Source: Actinomyces johnsonii
Lineage (GTDB): Bacteria; Actinomycetota; Actinomycetes; Actinomycetales; Actinomycetaceae
Reading direction: 5' to 3'
DNA: 64,000 bases
Assembly (NCBI RefSeq): GCF_006546835.1
Contig: NZ_VICB01000020.1
Location: 1 to 64,000 of the forward strand
Part shown: positions 27,073-35,762 of the stretch, piece by piece
Numbering within the stretch: position 1 is the first letter of the stretch
Layout of the letters: each line of letters begins with the position of its first letter
Made by a program: the position numbers and the translations under genes
Notes under the pieces: generated by a model
What the model was told of the DNA's origin: nothing
What the model saw: the letters and a program-made list of their open reading frames with translations, nothing else
Databases searched by the model: none

Positions 27073-28116
27073 TTACAGCCGGGCGGTGCGCGCGGGGTCG
27101 AGGCGCAGGGTGACAGACTCGCCGGCGTCGTGGGGGCGCCGCGCCAGGGCGGCGGCACGGGCCGGGCTGCCGCCACTGTCAGCATCGGCTTCTCCAGTCA
27201 GTTCGGCAAGCCGCTCGGGATCGAACTCGACCTCCACCTCCCACTGGCCGCGGCGCAGGCGCGAGGCCAGCACAGTGGCCGACAACCGCATCTCCTCGGG
27301 CCCGCCCCGCACCCCCGTCTCCCCCGCCGCGTCCCCGACCACGCACAGTGCGCCGGGGGCGAGGGCGAGATCGCCGACGACGTCGAATCCCAGGAAGCGC
27401 GCCACGTTGCGGCTGCCGGGGTCGGCCCACAGGCGCTGAGGCGTGTCCAGGCGCAGGAGTCGGCCGGCCTCCATGACGCCGACCCGGTCGGCCACGGTCA
27501 TGGCCTCGTCCTGATCGTGGGTGACGTAGAGTGCCGTGGTCCTGCCCTGGCGCAGGATGGCGCGCACGTCGGTCGCCAGCTGCTCGCGCAGGGCCCGGTC
27601 CAAGGCGGACAGGGGCTCGTCGAGCAGCAGGAGCCGGGGGGCCGGCGCCAGCACCCGGGCCAGGGCCACCCGCTGCGCCTGTCCGCCGGACAGGGTCGTC
27701 ACCCGCCGCCGCTCGAAGCCGGGAAGCCCCACGAGCTTGAGCATCTCGCGCACCCGCTCGCCCCGCCGGGCGCGCGGCAGGCCGGCGAGCCCGTAGGCGA
27801 TGTTGCCGCCGACGTCGCGGTGCTCGAAGAGCTGACCGTCCTGGAACATGAGGCCGAAGCCTCGTTTGTGGACGGGCACGCGCACCACGCCCCGCCCATC
27901 CCAGGCGACCGAGCCGTCGGCCACGTCCTCCAGACCGGCGACCGCCCGCAGGAGCGAGGACTTCCCCGAGCCGGAGGCGCCCAGGAGGGCGACGACCTCG
28001 CCCGCGGCCACGTCCAGGTCGACGCCGTCGACGGCGCGCAGGTCCCCGTAGGCCACGACGAGCCCGCGCACCGACAGGCCCACGGAAGCATTGGTATCAC
28101 TGGTCTCCGGGCTCAT
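27073..28116 (-). CDS. thiQ: Thiamine ABC transporter ATP-binding protein
   Basis: A 347-residue ABC ATPase powering the adjacent permease. Walker A GASGSGKSS, a signature LSGGQAQRVALARVL, Walker B LLLLDEPLSALD and H-loop YVTHDQDEA are all intact. The C-terminal ~120 residues resemble a regulatory beta-domain of the MalK/PotA type. GGAGGT is 7 nt upstream of the ATG at 28116, and the first 20 nt overlap the permease gene, indicating an operon. The thiamine assignment rests on the TPP riboswitch upstream of the operon and on the ThiB-like binding protein, not on the ATPase itself. Iron/sulfate-type ATPases look similar. Confidence 0.85.
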   Translation of the reverse strand: MSPETSDTNASVGLSVRGLVVAYGDLRAVDGVDLDVAAGEVVALLGASGSGKSSLLRAVAGLEDVADGSVAWDGRGVVRVPVHKRGFGLMFQDGQLFEHRDVGGNIAYGLAGLPRARRGERVREMLKLVGLPGFERRRVTTLSGGQAQRVALARVLAPAPRLLLLDEPLSALDRALREQLATDVRAILRQGRTTALYVTHDQDEAMTVADRVGVMEAGRLLRLDTPQRLWADPGSRNVARFLGFDVVGDLALAPGALCVVGDAAGETGVRGGPEEMRLSATVLASRLRRGQWEVEVEFDPERLAELTGEADADSGGSPARAAALARRPHDAGESVTLRLDPARTARL

Positions 28117-29959
28117 CGCCGCCCACCTCCGTCCGTCCTGGGCCCGCAGAGCCGGGCCCTCCCGCCATCGTTGTCCGCCGCTTGCCCGCCGCGCCCGGAC
28201 CATCCGCCGCTCGAACGTTGCCGAACACCACTCGCCCGCTTCTCCCGGGGCCGAGCCGGGTCTGGAGCCATTCGCAGCCAAGCATGACGGCGGCGCTGCC
28301 CACCGCCAGGACCACGCCCCCAGCCAGGGCCATCCCCTGGTTCTGGGAGCCGGGGCTGCCGATGAGCCGGTAGACGACCACCGGCAGCGTCGGCTCCTGG
28401 GGCCGGGCCAGGAACGACGTCGCCCCGAACTCCCCCAACGACGTCGCCAGGGCGAAGCCGGCCGCCAGCCCGCCGGCGCGCAGCAGCTGGGGTCCATCCA
28501 CGGTCAGCAGCACCCGGCCGGGCCCGGCCCCCAGGGCGGCCGCCGCCTCGCGCTGACGCGGGTCGATGGCGCGCAGCGCCGGCAGCAGGGTGCGCACCAC
28601 GAGCGGCACGGCCACGACGGCCTGCGCCAGCGGCAGGATCCACCAGGAGCGGGTCAGGGCCAGCGGCGGACGCGCCAGGGTGATGAGGAAACCGAAGCCG
28701 ACCGTCACGGCGGACACGCCCAGCGGCAGCATGAAGGCGGCGTCGAGCCCCATGACCGCCCGGGCGAGTGCACGGCTGCGGGGACGGCGCGAGACGACCA
28801 GGCACACCGACACCCCCAGCGTCAGGGCGATGACCGCGGCCGCCACGGCCACGGCCACCGAGTTCGCGGCCGCCTCCCACACGGTCACAAGCAGGGCGTT
28901 GCGCCCGCCGGTCGTGCCCAGGTCGGTGTAGTTCGCCAGCGTCCAGACGCCATCGCGCTGCAGGGAGCGCGTCACCAGCACCGCCATCGGCGCCACCATC
29001 AGCCCCACCACCGTAACGGCGGTAACCGCGAGCGCGGGTGCATCGGCGGCCCGCAGCCGCCCGGCGGGCGCCTCGGTGCGCAGCCGCAGGCGCGTCTGGG
29101 TGGCGGCGCGCGCCCGCTCGGCCGTCCACAGGGCCAGCGCGATGACGCCGAGTTGGACCACGGACAGCACGGCGGCGCCCCGCAGGTCGAGGTACTGGGT
29201 GGTCAGCCGGTAGATCTCGGTCTCGATGGTGCCGATCCCCACCCCGCCGAGCACGAGCACCACCCCGTAGGCGGTGGCACAGAACAGGAAGGTCAGGGAG
29301 GCGGCCGAGGCGATCGCGGGCGCCAGCGCGGGCAGGGTGACGGTGGCGAAGGCCCGCATCGGCGAAGCCCCCAGGGCCCGGGCGGCCTCCACGGCGCGAG
29401 GGTCGAGCCGCGACCACATGGTCCCCACGGTGCGCACCACGAGCCCGTAGTTGAAGAAGGCCAGCGCGGCCACGACCGCGCTCAGCGTCCCGTCCAGGGC
29501 CAGCACCTCCAGGGGCCCGCCGCGGGTGACCAGGGCGTGGAAGGCGACGCCGACGACGACGCTCGGCAGCACGAAGGGCACCGTCACCACTCCGCGCAGC
29601 AGGTCGCGGCCGGGGAAAGTGCGCCGGTAGAGCACGAGGGCCCCGGGGATGCCGAGGGCCACGCACACGGCTGTGCCGAGCGCGGCCTGGGTGAGGGTCT
29701 GCCCCAGGATCCGCCAGGTGCGCTCGCGGGCGAGGACGTCGCCGAAGCCGCTCAGGTCCAGGGCGCCGTCGGGCGCGAGACCGCGGCCCATGAGGGTGGC
29801 CACAGGCCAGGCGAAGAAGAGCGTCAGGAAGGCCAGCGGGCCGACGACGGCCAGGCTCCAACCGACCCTCTCGCCCCAGCCCGGCCGGGGCCCGCCGGGG
29901 CCGGCGTCGGCGCGTGCTCCGACGTCGGCGGCGGTGGCCTCCTCGCGCGGCACGCTCAC
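28097..29959 (-). CDS. thiP: Thiamine ABC transporter permease (two fused transmembrane domains)
   Basis: A 620-residue integral membrane protein of the ThiP/FbpB type, two homologous six-helix halves in one chain. Each half carries an EAA-loop motif: EAARALGASPMRAF in the first and REAAAALGAGPGRVL in the second. The GTG at 29959 overlaps the thiB stop (GTGA), so translation is coupled; a longer upstream frame is Arg-rich noise from the opposite frame of thiB. It is longer than typical ThiP (~540 aa), with extra Ala/Gly/Arg-rich residues at the C-terminus that overlap thiQ. Confidence 0.87.
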   Translation of the reverse strand: MSVPREEATAADVGARADAGPGGPRPGWGERVGWSLAVVGPLAFLTLFFAWPVATLMGRGLAPDGALDLSGFGDVLARERTWRILGQTLTQAALGTAVCVALGIPGALVLYRRTFPGRDLLRGVVTVPFVLPSVVVGVAFHALVTRGGPLEVLALDGTLSAVVAALAFFNYGLVVRTVGTMWSRLDPRAVEAARALGASPMRAFATVTLPALAPAIASAASLTFLFCATAYGVVLVLGGVGIGTIETEIYRLTTQYLDLRGAAVLSVVQLGVIALALWTAERARAATQTRLRLRTEAPAGRLRAADAPALAVTAVTVVGLMVAPMAVLVTRSLQRDGVWTLANYTDLGTTGGRNALLVTVWEAAANSVAVAVAAAVIALTLGVSVCLVVSRRPRSRALARAVMGLDAAFMLPLGVSAVTVGFGFLITLARPPLALTRSWWILPLAQAVVAVPLVVRTLLPALRAIDPRQREAAAALGAGPGRVLLTVDGPQLLRAGGLAAGFALATSLGEFGATSFLARPQEPTLPVVVYRLIGSPGSQNQGMALAGGVVLAVGSAAVMLGCEWLQTRLGPGRSGRVVFGNVRAADGPGAAGKRRTTMAGGPGSAGPGRTEVGGDEPGDQ

Positions 29960-31077
29960 TTGCCGACGGCCTCGGTCCAGGTATTCAGCCACTCCTCGCG
30001 GTGCGCAGTGATCTCCTTGGGATCCACGCTCACTGGAGCGCTCGACAGCGGGCCGAACTTCGTGAGGGCCTCGGGCAGGGCGGCGTCGGACAGGACCGGG
30101 TACATGTACATCTGGCCGGGGATGTCCTCCTGGACGGCCTTGGAGAGCATCCACTTCACGAAGGCCTTGCCGCCCTCGGGGTTGGCGGCGCCCTTGAGGA
30201 CCCCGGCGTACTCGACTTGGCGGAAGGCCGTATCCAGCAGGGCGGAGGTGGAGCTGGAGGCGCCGTCGTCGGAGACTGTGAAGGAGGGCGAGGAGGCGTA
30301 GGAGACGACCACGGGGTAGGTGCCCTTGCCCCCGGCGGAGAAGTCGGTCTCGTAGGCGGTAGTCCAGTCCTCGGCGATGCGGACGTCGCACGCGACGAGC
30401 TGCTTCCAGTAGTCGGAGAAGCCTCCGGCGCCGAAGTGGCCGATGGTGGCCAGCAGCCAGGCCATGCCGGGCGAGGAGTTGGTGGGGTTGATGGCCACGA
30501 GCAGGCCCTTGTACTCGGGCTTGGCCAGATCCTCGAAGGTGGCCGGGGGCGTGAGACCCTTGCCGGCGAAGTAGCCGGTGTCGATGTTGAGGCAGACGTC
30601 GCTGACGTCAATGGGCGCGAGGGCCGGGGTGTTGGCGATGACGTAGCCCTCGGCGCCCTTGGGCAGGGTGACGGTGGCGGAGGTGTCGATGACGCCCTGG
30701 TCCAGGGCGCGGGTGGCGTAGGTGTTGTCGATGCCGAAGACGGCGTCGCCCTGGGGCGCGTCCTTGGCCAGGACGAGCTTGTTGACCAGCGCGCCGGCGT
30801 CCCCGAAGGTGGCGAACTTGAGGGTGTAGCCGGTCTCGGAGGTGAAGGCCTTGACGAGGTCCTCCGAGACGTGGAAGGAGTCGTGGGTGAGGACGGTGAC
30901 GGTCTTGGAGTCGGTCTTCTTGCTCTTGCCGCAGGCTGCCAGGCTCAGGCCGACGGCGCCGGCGGCGGTTCCCGTGAGCAGGGCGCGGCGGCTGAGGGCC
31001 GGGCGGGTGCGGCCGGGCAGCGGTGCTCGGGCGGGTGCGGCAGGTTGGGCCGGGTGGCGGGTGGGCTGAGTGTTCAT
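29956..31077 (-). CDS. thiB: Thiamine ABC transporter substrate-binding lipoprotein
   Basis: A 373-residue extracytoplasmic solute-binding protein of the ThiB/iron(III)-type family. The signal region has a twin-arginine stretch (SRRALLTG) and a lipobox LAAC, so it is probably exported by Tat and lipid-anchored at about Cys49. The mature part begins VTVLTHDSFHVSEDLVKAF and continues with GIDNTYATRALDQGV, characteristic of ThiB. AGGAGG is 7 nt before the ATG. It lies 68 bp downstream of a TPP riboswitch and is the first gene of the thiBPQ operon, so uptake of thiamine or TPP should be repressed when TPP is plentiful. Confidence 0.9.
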   Translation of the reverse strand: MNTQPTRHPAQPAAPARAPLPGRTRPALSRRALLTGTAAGAVGLSLAACGKSKKTDSKTVTVLTHDSFHVSEDLVKAFTSETGYTLKFATFGDAGALVNKLVLAKDAPQGDAVFGIDNTYATRALDQGVIDTSATVTLPKGAEGYVIANTPALAPIDVSDVCLNIDTGYFAGKGLTPPATFEDLAKPEYKGLLVAINPTNSSPGMAWLLATIGHFGAGGFSDYWKQLVACDVRIAEDWTTAYETDFSAGGKGTYPVVVSYASSPSFTVSDDGASSSTSALLDTAFRQVEYAGVLKGAANPEGGKAFVKWMLSKAVQEDIPGQMYMYPVLSDAALPEALTKFGPLSSAPVSVDPKEITAHREEWLNTWTEAVGK

Positions 31078-31144
31078 GTGTGCCTCCTGGATGGTTCTCC
31101 GGAGGGCCCGGCGGCCACCTGCGGCGCGCCGGGGAGATGGTCTC

Positions 31145-31270
31145 GACTTCCTTCGCCGGTGCTAACCGGAGCAGGTTCGAGGGTCTGCGGGCTTCCGCAC
31201 TCTCAGCGCCGTCGGCGGCGGCCCATCGGCCAATCGCGGCCGGGCCGACGACGGGGCGCTCCCCTGTCGT
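31145..31270 (-). ncRNA. TPP riboswitch (THI element)
   Basis: On the minus strand the conserved THI-box elements appear in order: GGGGAGCGCCCC (P1/P2 side), GCTGAGAGTGCGG, ACCCTCGAACCTG and GGTTAGCACCGGCGAAGGA, the last being the 3' strand of P4/P1. It binds thiamine pyrophosphate and lies directly upstream of thiB. An alternative expression platform or terminator within the 67-nt gap to the ATG is not obvious; control may be at the ribosome site. Confidence 0.95.
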
Positions 31271-31330
31271 TACAGGTCGACTGTAGTTCGACGCCGCCCA
31301 CCAGCACCAACTCCGTCCGGCCTGCACGTG

Positions 31331-31421
31331 AGATCGTGGCGCACTGCCCGCGCGTTCGTAGGGTAGGTCGCCGGTTCGTACCCTCTACCCCTCGAACGCG
31401 CGACCTAAGGTACGACCGCGC
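31331..31421 (+). repeat. Palindromic boundary repeat, copy 3 (extended)
   Basis: Core 31350-31421, with an extra 19-bp left extension (AGATCGTGGCGCACTGCCC) shared only with copy 4. It lies between the thiB riboswitch and the NmrA-family gene stop. It has the same orientation as the other copies and is almost identical to copy 4. Confidence 0.92.
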
Positions 31422-31482
31422 GCCGAGCAACTGGTGTGCGTCCGGGGTTACCTCATCCACTGAAGTCCGCCAACCTTATGTC

Positions 31483-32316
31483 TCATGACACCGGGGCCCT
31501 GGCAACCATAGCCTCGGCTGCGACGGCGAGCGGATCCATAGGATCCCCGTCCAGCAGACGGGGGAGGTCGTCACCCGTTCCGGCCAGGAATCCGTGCCGG
31601 ATGACGCTGGCTATTGAGAGCATCAGGGATTGGCGGAAGGCCGGCATCCCATCCATGGCAAGCAGTCGCTGCCGGTACTCACCCAAGCTGACGTCCCTCA
31701 CCTCGCAGCCCAGATGGCCTGCGACATCGGCAACTGACACCGCAGGACTTCCCACCAGCTCGTAAACCATCCCCTCGTGCCTGCCCGGATCGCTGAGGAC
31801 TGAGGTGGCCGCGCGGGCCAGATCTTGCCGCGCCACCACGGCCACGGCCCCGTCACCCAGCGGCGACACGATTCTCAGCGTCTCCCCCGTCCCCTTCTTC
31901 TCCCATGAGAGCAAGGCGCCGAGAATCTCGGAGTAGACGCCGTTGCGCAGAATGGTCCACGTCATGCCGCTGGTCATGATGATTCGCTCGGTGACCCGGT
32001 GCGGCAGCGCCATTGATAGGTGGTCGCCCGCGCCGGTGAGGCTCGTGTAAACGAGGTGAGAGACACCGTCGCGCGCCGCGCCCTCAACAGCGGCGCGGTG
32101 GAGGGCGATATGCCGGTCGTCCTCCTGTGCCCCGGCGGACACCAGCAGCAGGGTGTCGACGCCGTTGAAGTCCAGGCCGTCCGGGACGCTGAAGTCAACA
32201 TGCCGTTGCCCCACCGACGGCGTGCGGCTGCCACCCACCACCGGAATACCGCGAGCGCACAGCTCCGCCAGGACGGCTGAGGAGAACCGCCCGCTCGCAC
32301 CAGTCACCATGATCAT
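31483..32316 (-). CDS. NmrA-family NAD(P)-binding oxidoreductase (QorB-like)
   Basis: A 277-residue atypical short-chain dehydrogenase of the NmrA/QorB type, likely an NAD(P)H:quinone oxidoreductase or redox sensor. It opens with the Rossmann motif MVTGASGRFSSAVLAEL, then has DTLLLVSAGAQ and LVYTSLTGAGDHLSMALPHR, typical of QorB and its relatives. HxlR regulators are commonly paired with such enzymes, and the divergent gene at 32428 encodes one, 111 bp away. A Shine-Dalgarno candidate (AAGGAG) precedes the ATG at 32316. It should be controlled by that regulator. Confidence 0.88.
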   Translation of the reverse strand: MIMVTGASGRFSSAVLAELCARGIPVVGGSRTPSVGQRHVDFSVPDGLDFNGVDTLLLVSAGAQEDDRHIALHRAAVEGAARDGVSHLVYTSLTGAGDHLSMALPHRVTERIIMTSGMTWTILRNGVYSEILGALLSWEKKGTGETLRIVSPLGDGAVAVVARQDLARAATSVLSDPGRHEGMVYELVGSPAVSVADVAGHLGCEVRDVSLGEYRQRLLAMDGMPAFRQSLMLSIASVIRHGFLAGTGDDLPRLLDGDPMDPLAVAAEAMVARAPVS

Positions 32317-32427
32317 GAGTAGGCTCCTTCAGACTCAACCGCGCTCCGGCGGCCGGCTCCCGCGACTACCGGGCCCGCTGCGCATGAGCCTGAAGCATCG
32401 TGCACGCACCCACAAGGAGGCAGTTTC

Positions 32428-32859
32428 TTGTCACCGACGCACAGCGATGTGACCACCGGCGGGCCTGGGCCAGCACCTCTGGAGCAATGCACCCAGGCTC
32501 ATCGGGAGGATCCCGGCATCCGGGCGGTCCACGACCGGCTGGGTGACAAGTGGTCCCTGCTGGTCATCGTCGAGCTAACTCGCGGTCCACTACGTTTCCG
32601 TCAGCTACAGCGTGCCGTCGGCGGAGTCTCCCAGCGCATGCTCACCCTAACTGTGCGTCGGCTCGAACGTGACGGGCTGGTGCGCCGCACGGTCTACCCC
32701 ACTGTTCCCGCCCAGGTCGACTACCGCCTCACCGCGATGGGGGCGAGCCTGACACATCTACTGGGGTCTCTGGCCGACTGGTCGCTGGCACACCGGGAGG
32801 ACATCGCCCGCGCTCAGGCCGACTACGACCGCACCCACCCTGGCGATCCCGTGCGTTAG
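32428..32859 (+). CDS. HxlR-family winged-helix transcriptional regulator
   Basis: A 143-residue MarR/HxlR-type regulator. The core has DKWSLLVIVELTRGPLRFRQL, GVSQRMLTLTVRRLERDGLVRR and VDYRLTAMGASL, all family signatures. A conserved upstream Cys of redox-responsive HxlR proteins is present (LEQCTQ), so sensing of quinones or aldehydes is plausible. The start is a TTG at 32428 with a strong AAGGAGG 7 nt upstream. It faces the NmrA-like oxidoreductase and probably controls it and itself. Confidence 0.92.
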   Translation: MSPTHSDVTTGGPGPAPLEQCTQAHREDPGIRAVHDRLGDKWSLLVIVELTRGPLRFRQLQRAVGGVSQRMLTLTVRRLERDGLVRRTVYPTVPAQVDYRLTAMGASLTHLLGSLADWSLAHREDIARAQADYDRTHPGDPVR

Positions 32860-32948
32860 ATCGTGGCGCACTGCCCGCGCGTTCGTAGGGTAGGTCGCGG
32901 GTTCGCACCCTCTACCCCTCGAACGCGCGACCTAAGGTACGACCGCGC
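32858..32948 (+). repeat. Palindromic boundary repeat, copy 4 (extended)
   Basis: Core 32877-32948, with the same 19-bp left extension as copy 3. It begins at the stop codon of the HxlR gene, the TAG overlapping the extension. It has the same orientation as all other copies. The 300 bp after it up to 33248 hold no gene I can support. Confidence 0.92.
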
Positions 32949-33247
32949 GGGCCTGACAGCCGGCACCTACACGGTCGGGCCCATCGACCTCCCCCTAGGG
33001 AGGAGCCAGGATGCGGGATGTCGTCCAAAGGGCGGAGGAGTCGGCCCCGCGAATCGTCCCAAGGGCGCTCACACTCTCCTCCCGGCGCCTTCTAACCTGA
33101 CCGCATGAGCGCGGGGCGATGGCCACCCACTCCGGACGCATGGTGACTGCCAGCCCACCTGCCCCGGTCACTCCGCCTCACACCGGAGGCTCCCGCAGCC
33201 GCGTCTAAGAGAACCCAAGCCCCTGCACCACGAGAGGAACCCACCCG

Positions 33248-34315
33248 ATGAGCATCCTCTGGCTCCTCTCCACTCCATTGGTCTACATCGCCGCCCTGGC
33301 GCTGTGGTGGGGACTCCTCAAGCTCTCGCGGCGCCGCGACGACCGCAGGCTGCGCAACGGGCTCCTCCTCCTGCTCCTGACCGGCTCCGCGATCAACGCA
33401 CTGCTCTACCTCGCCTCCCTCATTCCCGCCCTCAGCATCCCGGTAGGGCTGGGCACCGTCGCCTTCACCCTGCTCATCGCCCTTATGCCGTTCCTGCTCA
33501 TGTTCAACGGCGTCGTCCTCATCCGCCGCGAGGGCCGCCGCCTGAGCAACCTGCTGTGTCTGGCGGCCGGCCTGGGACTCATCGCCACGCCGATGGCCGC
33601 CGCCGCCCTCGTGGCCACCGCCAACCCCTGGAGCCTGCTGGCCGCCGCACTCATGTTCTGCGCCTGCGCCTACCTGGGCGTCTTCCTGCTCATCTTCTTA
33701 AGCCAGACGGTGGTGCAGCGGATCTGGGGCGGGCGCCGAGCCATGCCGCACCCCGACGTCGTCGTGGTCCACGGCGCAGGGCTCATCAACGGACAGGTCG
33801 GGCCGCTGTTGGGCTCGCGGGTCAAGGGCGGCATCGACGCCTGGCGCGACGAGGACGCCCTGCGCCCAGGCGTGCCGCTACTGGTCATGAGCGGTGGTCA
33901 AGGCCCCGACGAGCCGATCAGCGAGGCGCGCGCCATGGCCGACTACGCGATCGCGCGCGACATTCCGGCCGAGAGGATTCTCCTGGAGGACCGTTCGACG
34001 ACGACCCGCCAGAACATCGCCTACACCCGCGATCTCCTGGCCGAGCGCGGCATGGCGGACCCGCAGGTGCTGCTGGTGACGAGCTCCTTCCACGCGGTGC
34101 GCACCGCGATCCTGGCCTCCGACATGGGGGTGCCGTGGGCAGTGGCACCGGCGCGCACAGCCTGGTTCTACATCGTCAACGCCTGGCTGCGCGAGTACGT
34201 CGCCGTCCTGACCTATCGGCGCCGGCCAGCTGCCGTCTGCGCCGGATTCGCCGGAGTCTTCGCCGCGCTGTACGCCTTGCTGGTCCTCGGTGCCCAGACG
34301 AGGCTCATCGGCTGA
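33248..34315 (+). CDS. YdcF family membrane protein (DUF218)
   Basis: A 355-residue membrane protein. Five or six hydrophobic segments occupy the first ~165 residues and one more the last 20. Between them lies a YdcF/ElyC (DUF218) domain: DVVVVHGAGL, GVPLLVMSGGQGPDEPISEA, ILLEDRSTTTRQNI and VTSSFHAVRTAILA. The domain is exposed on one membrane face and in relatives has been tied to cell-envelope polysaccharide handling; the biochemical reaction is not known. GAGAGGAA stands 9 nt before the ATG. It is probably a stand-alone gene. Confidence 0.9.
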   Translation: MSILWLLSTPLVYIAALALWWGLLKLSRRRDDRRLRNGLLLLLLTGSAINALLYLASLIPALSIPVGLGTVAFTLLIALMPFLLMFNGVVLIRREGRRLSNLLCLAAGLGLIATPMAAAALVATANPWSLLAAALMFCACAYLGVFLLIFLSQTVVQRIWGGRRAMPHPDVVVVHGAGLINGQVGPLLGSRVKGGIDAWRDEDALRPGVPLLVMSGGQGPDEPISEARAMADYAIARDIPAERILLEDRSTTTRQNIAYTRDLLAERGMADPQVLLVTSSFHAVRTAILASDMGVPWAVAPARTAWFYIVNAWLREYVAVLTYRRRPAAVCAGFAGVFAALYALLVLGAQTRLIG

Positions 34316-34370
34316 GTGGAGCCACGTCCCCCAATAAATCCCTCAGTCACGGATTTCAGAATGAACGTTC

Positions 34371-34399
34371 TTGACTGACTGTTCCAGAACATCTATTCT
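34371..34399 (+). promoter_or_regulatory. Leaderless promoter of short TetR gene
   Basis: TTGACT (34371-34376), 17-nt spacer, TATTCT (34394-34399), then 6 nt to the ATG at 34406, so the predicted transcript starts at or near the start codon. GAACGTTC and GTTCCAGAAC words overlap the boxes and may be TetR operator half-sites. Confidence 0.65.
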
Positions 34400-34405
34400 G
34401 AATTC

Positions 34406-34840
34406 ATGGGACGACGACGAACCTTCATCGAGAGCGAGGCCATCAGCTCCGCCACGGCGGTCTTCGCCGAGCGCGGCTTCGCCGGCTCCTCCGTGGACGA
34501 CCTGGTGCGGGCCACCGGCGTCAACCGCGCCAGTCTCTACGGGGTCTTCGGTTCCAAGGACGGTCTCTTCCAGCGCTGCCTCGCCAACGCGCTGACCGCT
34601 CTGAGCCCCAGGGCCCCCCGGAGCGAATCCACCGACGCCGCTGGGGCAGGCCACGAGGAGCTCGACCTGGTCCTCGTGGCGCTCATGGAGCTCGCCCCCT
34701 GGGACCCGGCCGTGCGCGACGCCCTCGCGACCACCCTGCACCAGGCAGGCGTCACCGCCGAGGCGCTCGGCCAACGCCTGCTGGAGCGAGCCGGCGCTAC
34801 GGCGTCGGACTCAACAGCACCAGTCTCACCGCCGACATAG
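34406..34840 (+). CDS. TetR-family regulator with shortened C-terminal domain
   Basis: A 144-residue protein with a clear TetR N-terminal helix-turn-helix (AISSATAVFAERGFAGSSVD, VNRASLYGVFGSKDGLF). The C-terminal ligand-binding domain is only about 90 residues instead of the usual ~140, so it is either a naturally short member or truncated; the final ~20 residues look non-globular. Leaderless transcription is predicted. It precedes the PH-like gene by 73 bp on the same strand and may regulate it. Confidence 0.85.
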   Translation: MGRRRTFIESEAISSATAVFAERGFAGSSVDDLVRATGVNRASLYGVFGSKDGLFQRCLANALTALSPRAPRSESTDAAGAGHEELDLVLVALMELAPWDPAVRDALATTLHQAGVTAEALGQRLLERAGATASDSTAPVSPPT

Positions 34841-34913
34841 CCTGCACCGGCCCCGCCAGCACCAGCCAGAAGCACACCTCCCAGCCGACCTGCCCACGAA
34901 AGGAGCAGACGTC

Positions 34914-35279
34914 ATGAGCCGCAACACCGTCACTATCACTGATACCTCCCTGAGCGTCGAGCCGCACGGGCTGGACAAGATCTGGTCCTTCACCTCCCGA
35001 TTGGAGTTCCCACTCGCGCACGTGCGTGGCGCCACCCACGACCCCGGCCTGCGCCACGAGCCCAAAGGTTGGCGCGGGCCAGGGCTGCAGACGGGCGGCA
35101 AGCTCGCTGGAACCTTCCACGCCAACGGAACGGCGCAGTTCTGGAACATCTCCGGCTACGAGAACACGCTGGTCATCACCCTGGAGGACGAGCGCTTCAC
35201 GCACCTCTACCTCACGGTCGACGACCCCGCGGCCCTGGCCGCCAAGATCAACGCCGCCATCCGCCCCGCCCAGGCCTGA
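34914..35279 (+). CDS. PH-like beta-sandwich small protein, function unknown
   Basis: A 121-residue protein with an alternating strand pattern ending in a helix (AALAAKINAAI), as in bacterial PH-like domains; there is no membrane segment. Family members without extra domains have no settled function. AAAGGAG stands 7 nt before the ATG. It is probably co-transcribed with the upstream short TetR gene, as the gap is only 73 bp and the strand is the same. The PH assignment is by pattern, not by a firm motif. Confidence 0.6.
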   Translation: MSRNTVTITDTSLSVEPHGLDKIWSFTSRLEFPLAHVRGATHDPGLRHEPKGWRGPGLQTGGKLAGTFHANGTAQFWNISGYENTLVITLEDERFTHLYLTVDDPAALAAKINAAIRPAQA

Positions 35280-35444
35280 GCCCGTCGAGCCCGATCCGGC
35301 TAGGCGCAGGCGCCACGCGGGCGGGTACTGCCTGCGCTGTCGGCGCCGGTACGGCATGATCGGGGCGGAGCCGTACCGGCGACACCGGTCCGGTACCAGC
35401 ACGCAGGCACCTACGCCGCCCGACCGGGGCGCAAGGAGGACTCA

Positions 35445-35762
35445 ATGAGCGCACAGGACCACACCGAGATCGACCAGACCACCGACTTCATGTGGAAGGC
35501 GACCGCGGCCGTGGCCACGCTCGCCTCCGGGTTCGCAGCGGAGAAGGTCGTGGCGCTGGGCTGGCGGGCAATCACCGGCAAGCCCGCCCCGCGCGAGGAG
35601 GACCAGCTCCTCAACTACAAGCTGGCCGAGGTCATCGCCTTCGCCGTCATCTCCGGGGCCACCATCGCGCTGGTGCGCGAGCTCGGACTGCGCCAGGCCG
35701 CCAAGTGGTACAGCGCCCGCCGCCCCGACTCCCCCTACGCAATGCGCGCCATCGGCAGCTGA
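35445..35762 (+). CDS. DUF4235 domain-containing membrane protein
   Basis: A 105-residue protein of the actinobacterial DUF4235 family. Two hydrophobic helices are visible (residues 15-45, WKATAAVATLASGFAAEKV, and 64-85, AEVIAFAVISGATIALVREL) with the typical GWRAITGKPAP loop between them. AAGGAGG precedes the ATG. The family is small, membrane-associated and uncharacterised. It lies between the TetR/PH pair and the Fe-S oxidoreductase. Confidence 0.9.
   Translation: MSAQDHTEIDQTTDFMWKATAAVATLASGFAAEKVVALGWRAITGKPAPREEDQLLNYKLAEVIAFAVISGATIALVRELGLRQAAKWYSARRPDSPYAMRAIGS

Noticed and set aside
28091-30301. 736-aa plus-strand frame opposite thiP
   Set aside because: Arg/Gly/His/Gln-rich reverse frame of an evident transporter gene.
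31350-31421. tRNA-like T-arm (GGTTCG) in boundary repeat
   Set aside because: No other tRNA elements; the word belongs to the palindromic repeat.
33119-33208. 29-codon frame after repeat copy 4
   Set aside because: No ribosome site and no context to support it.
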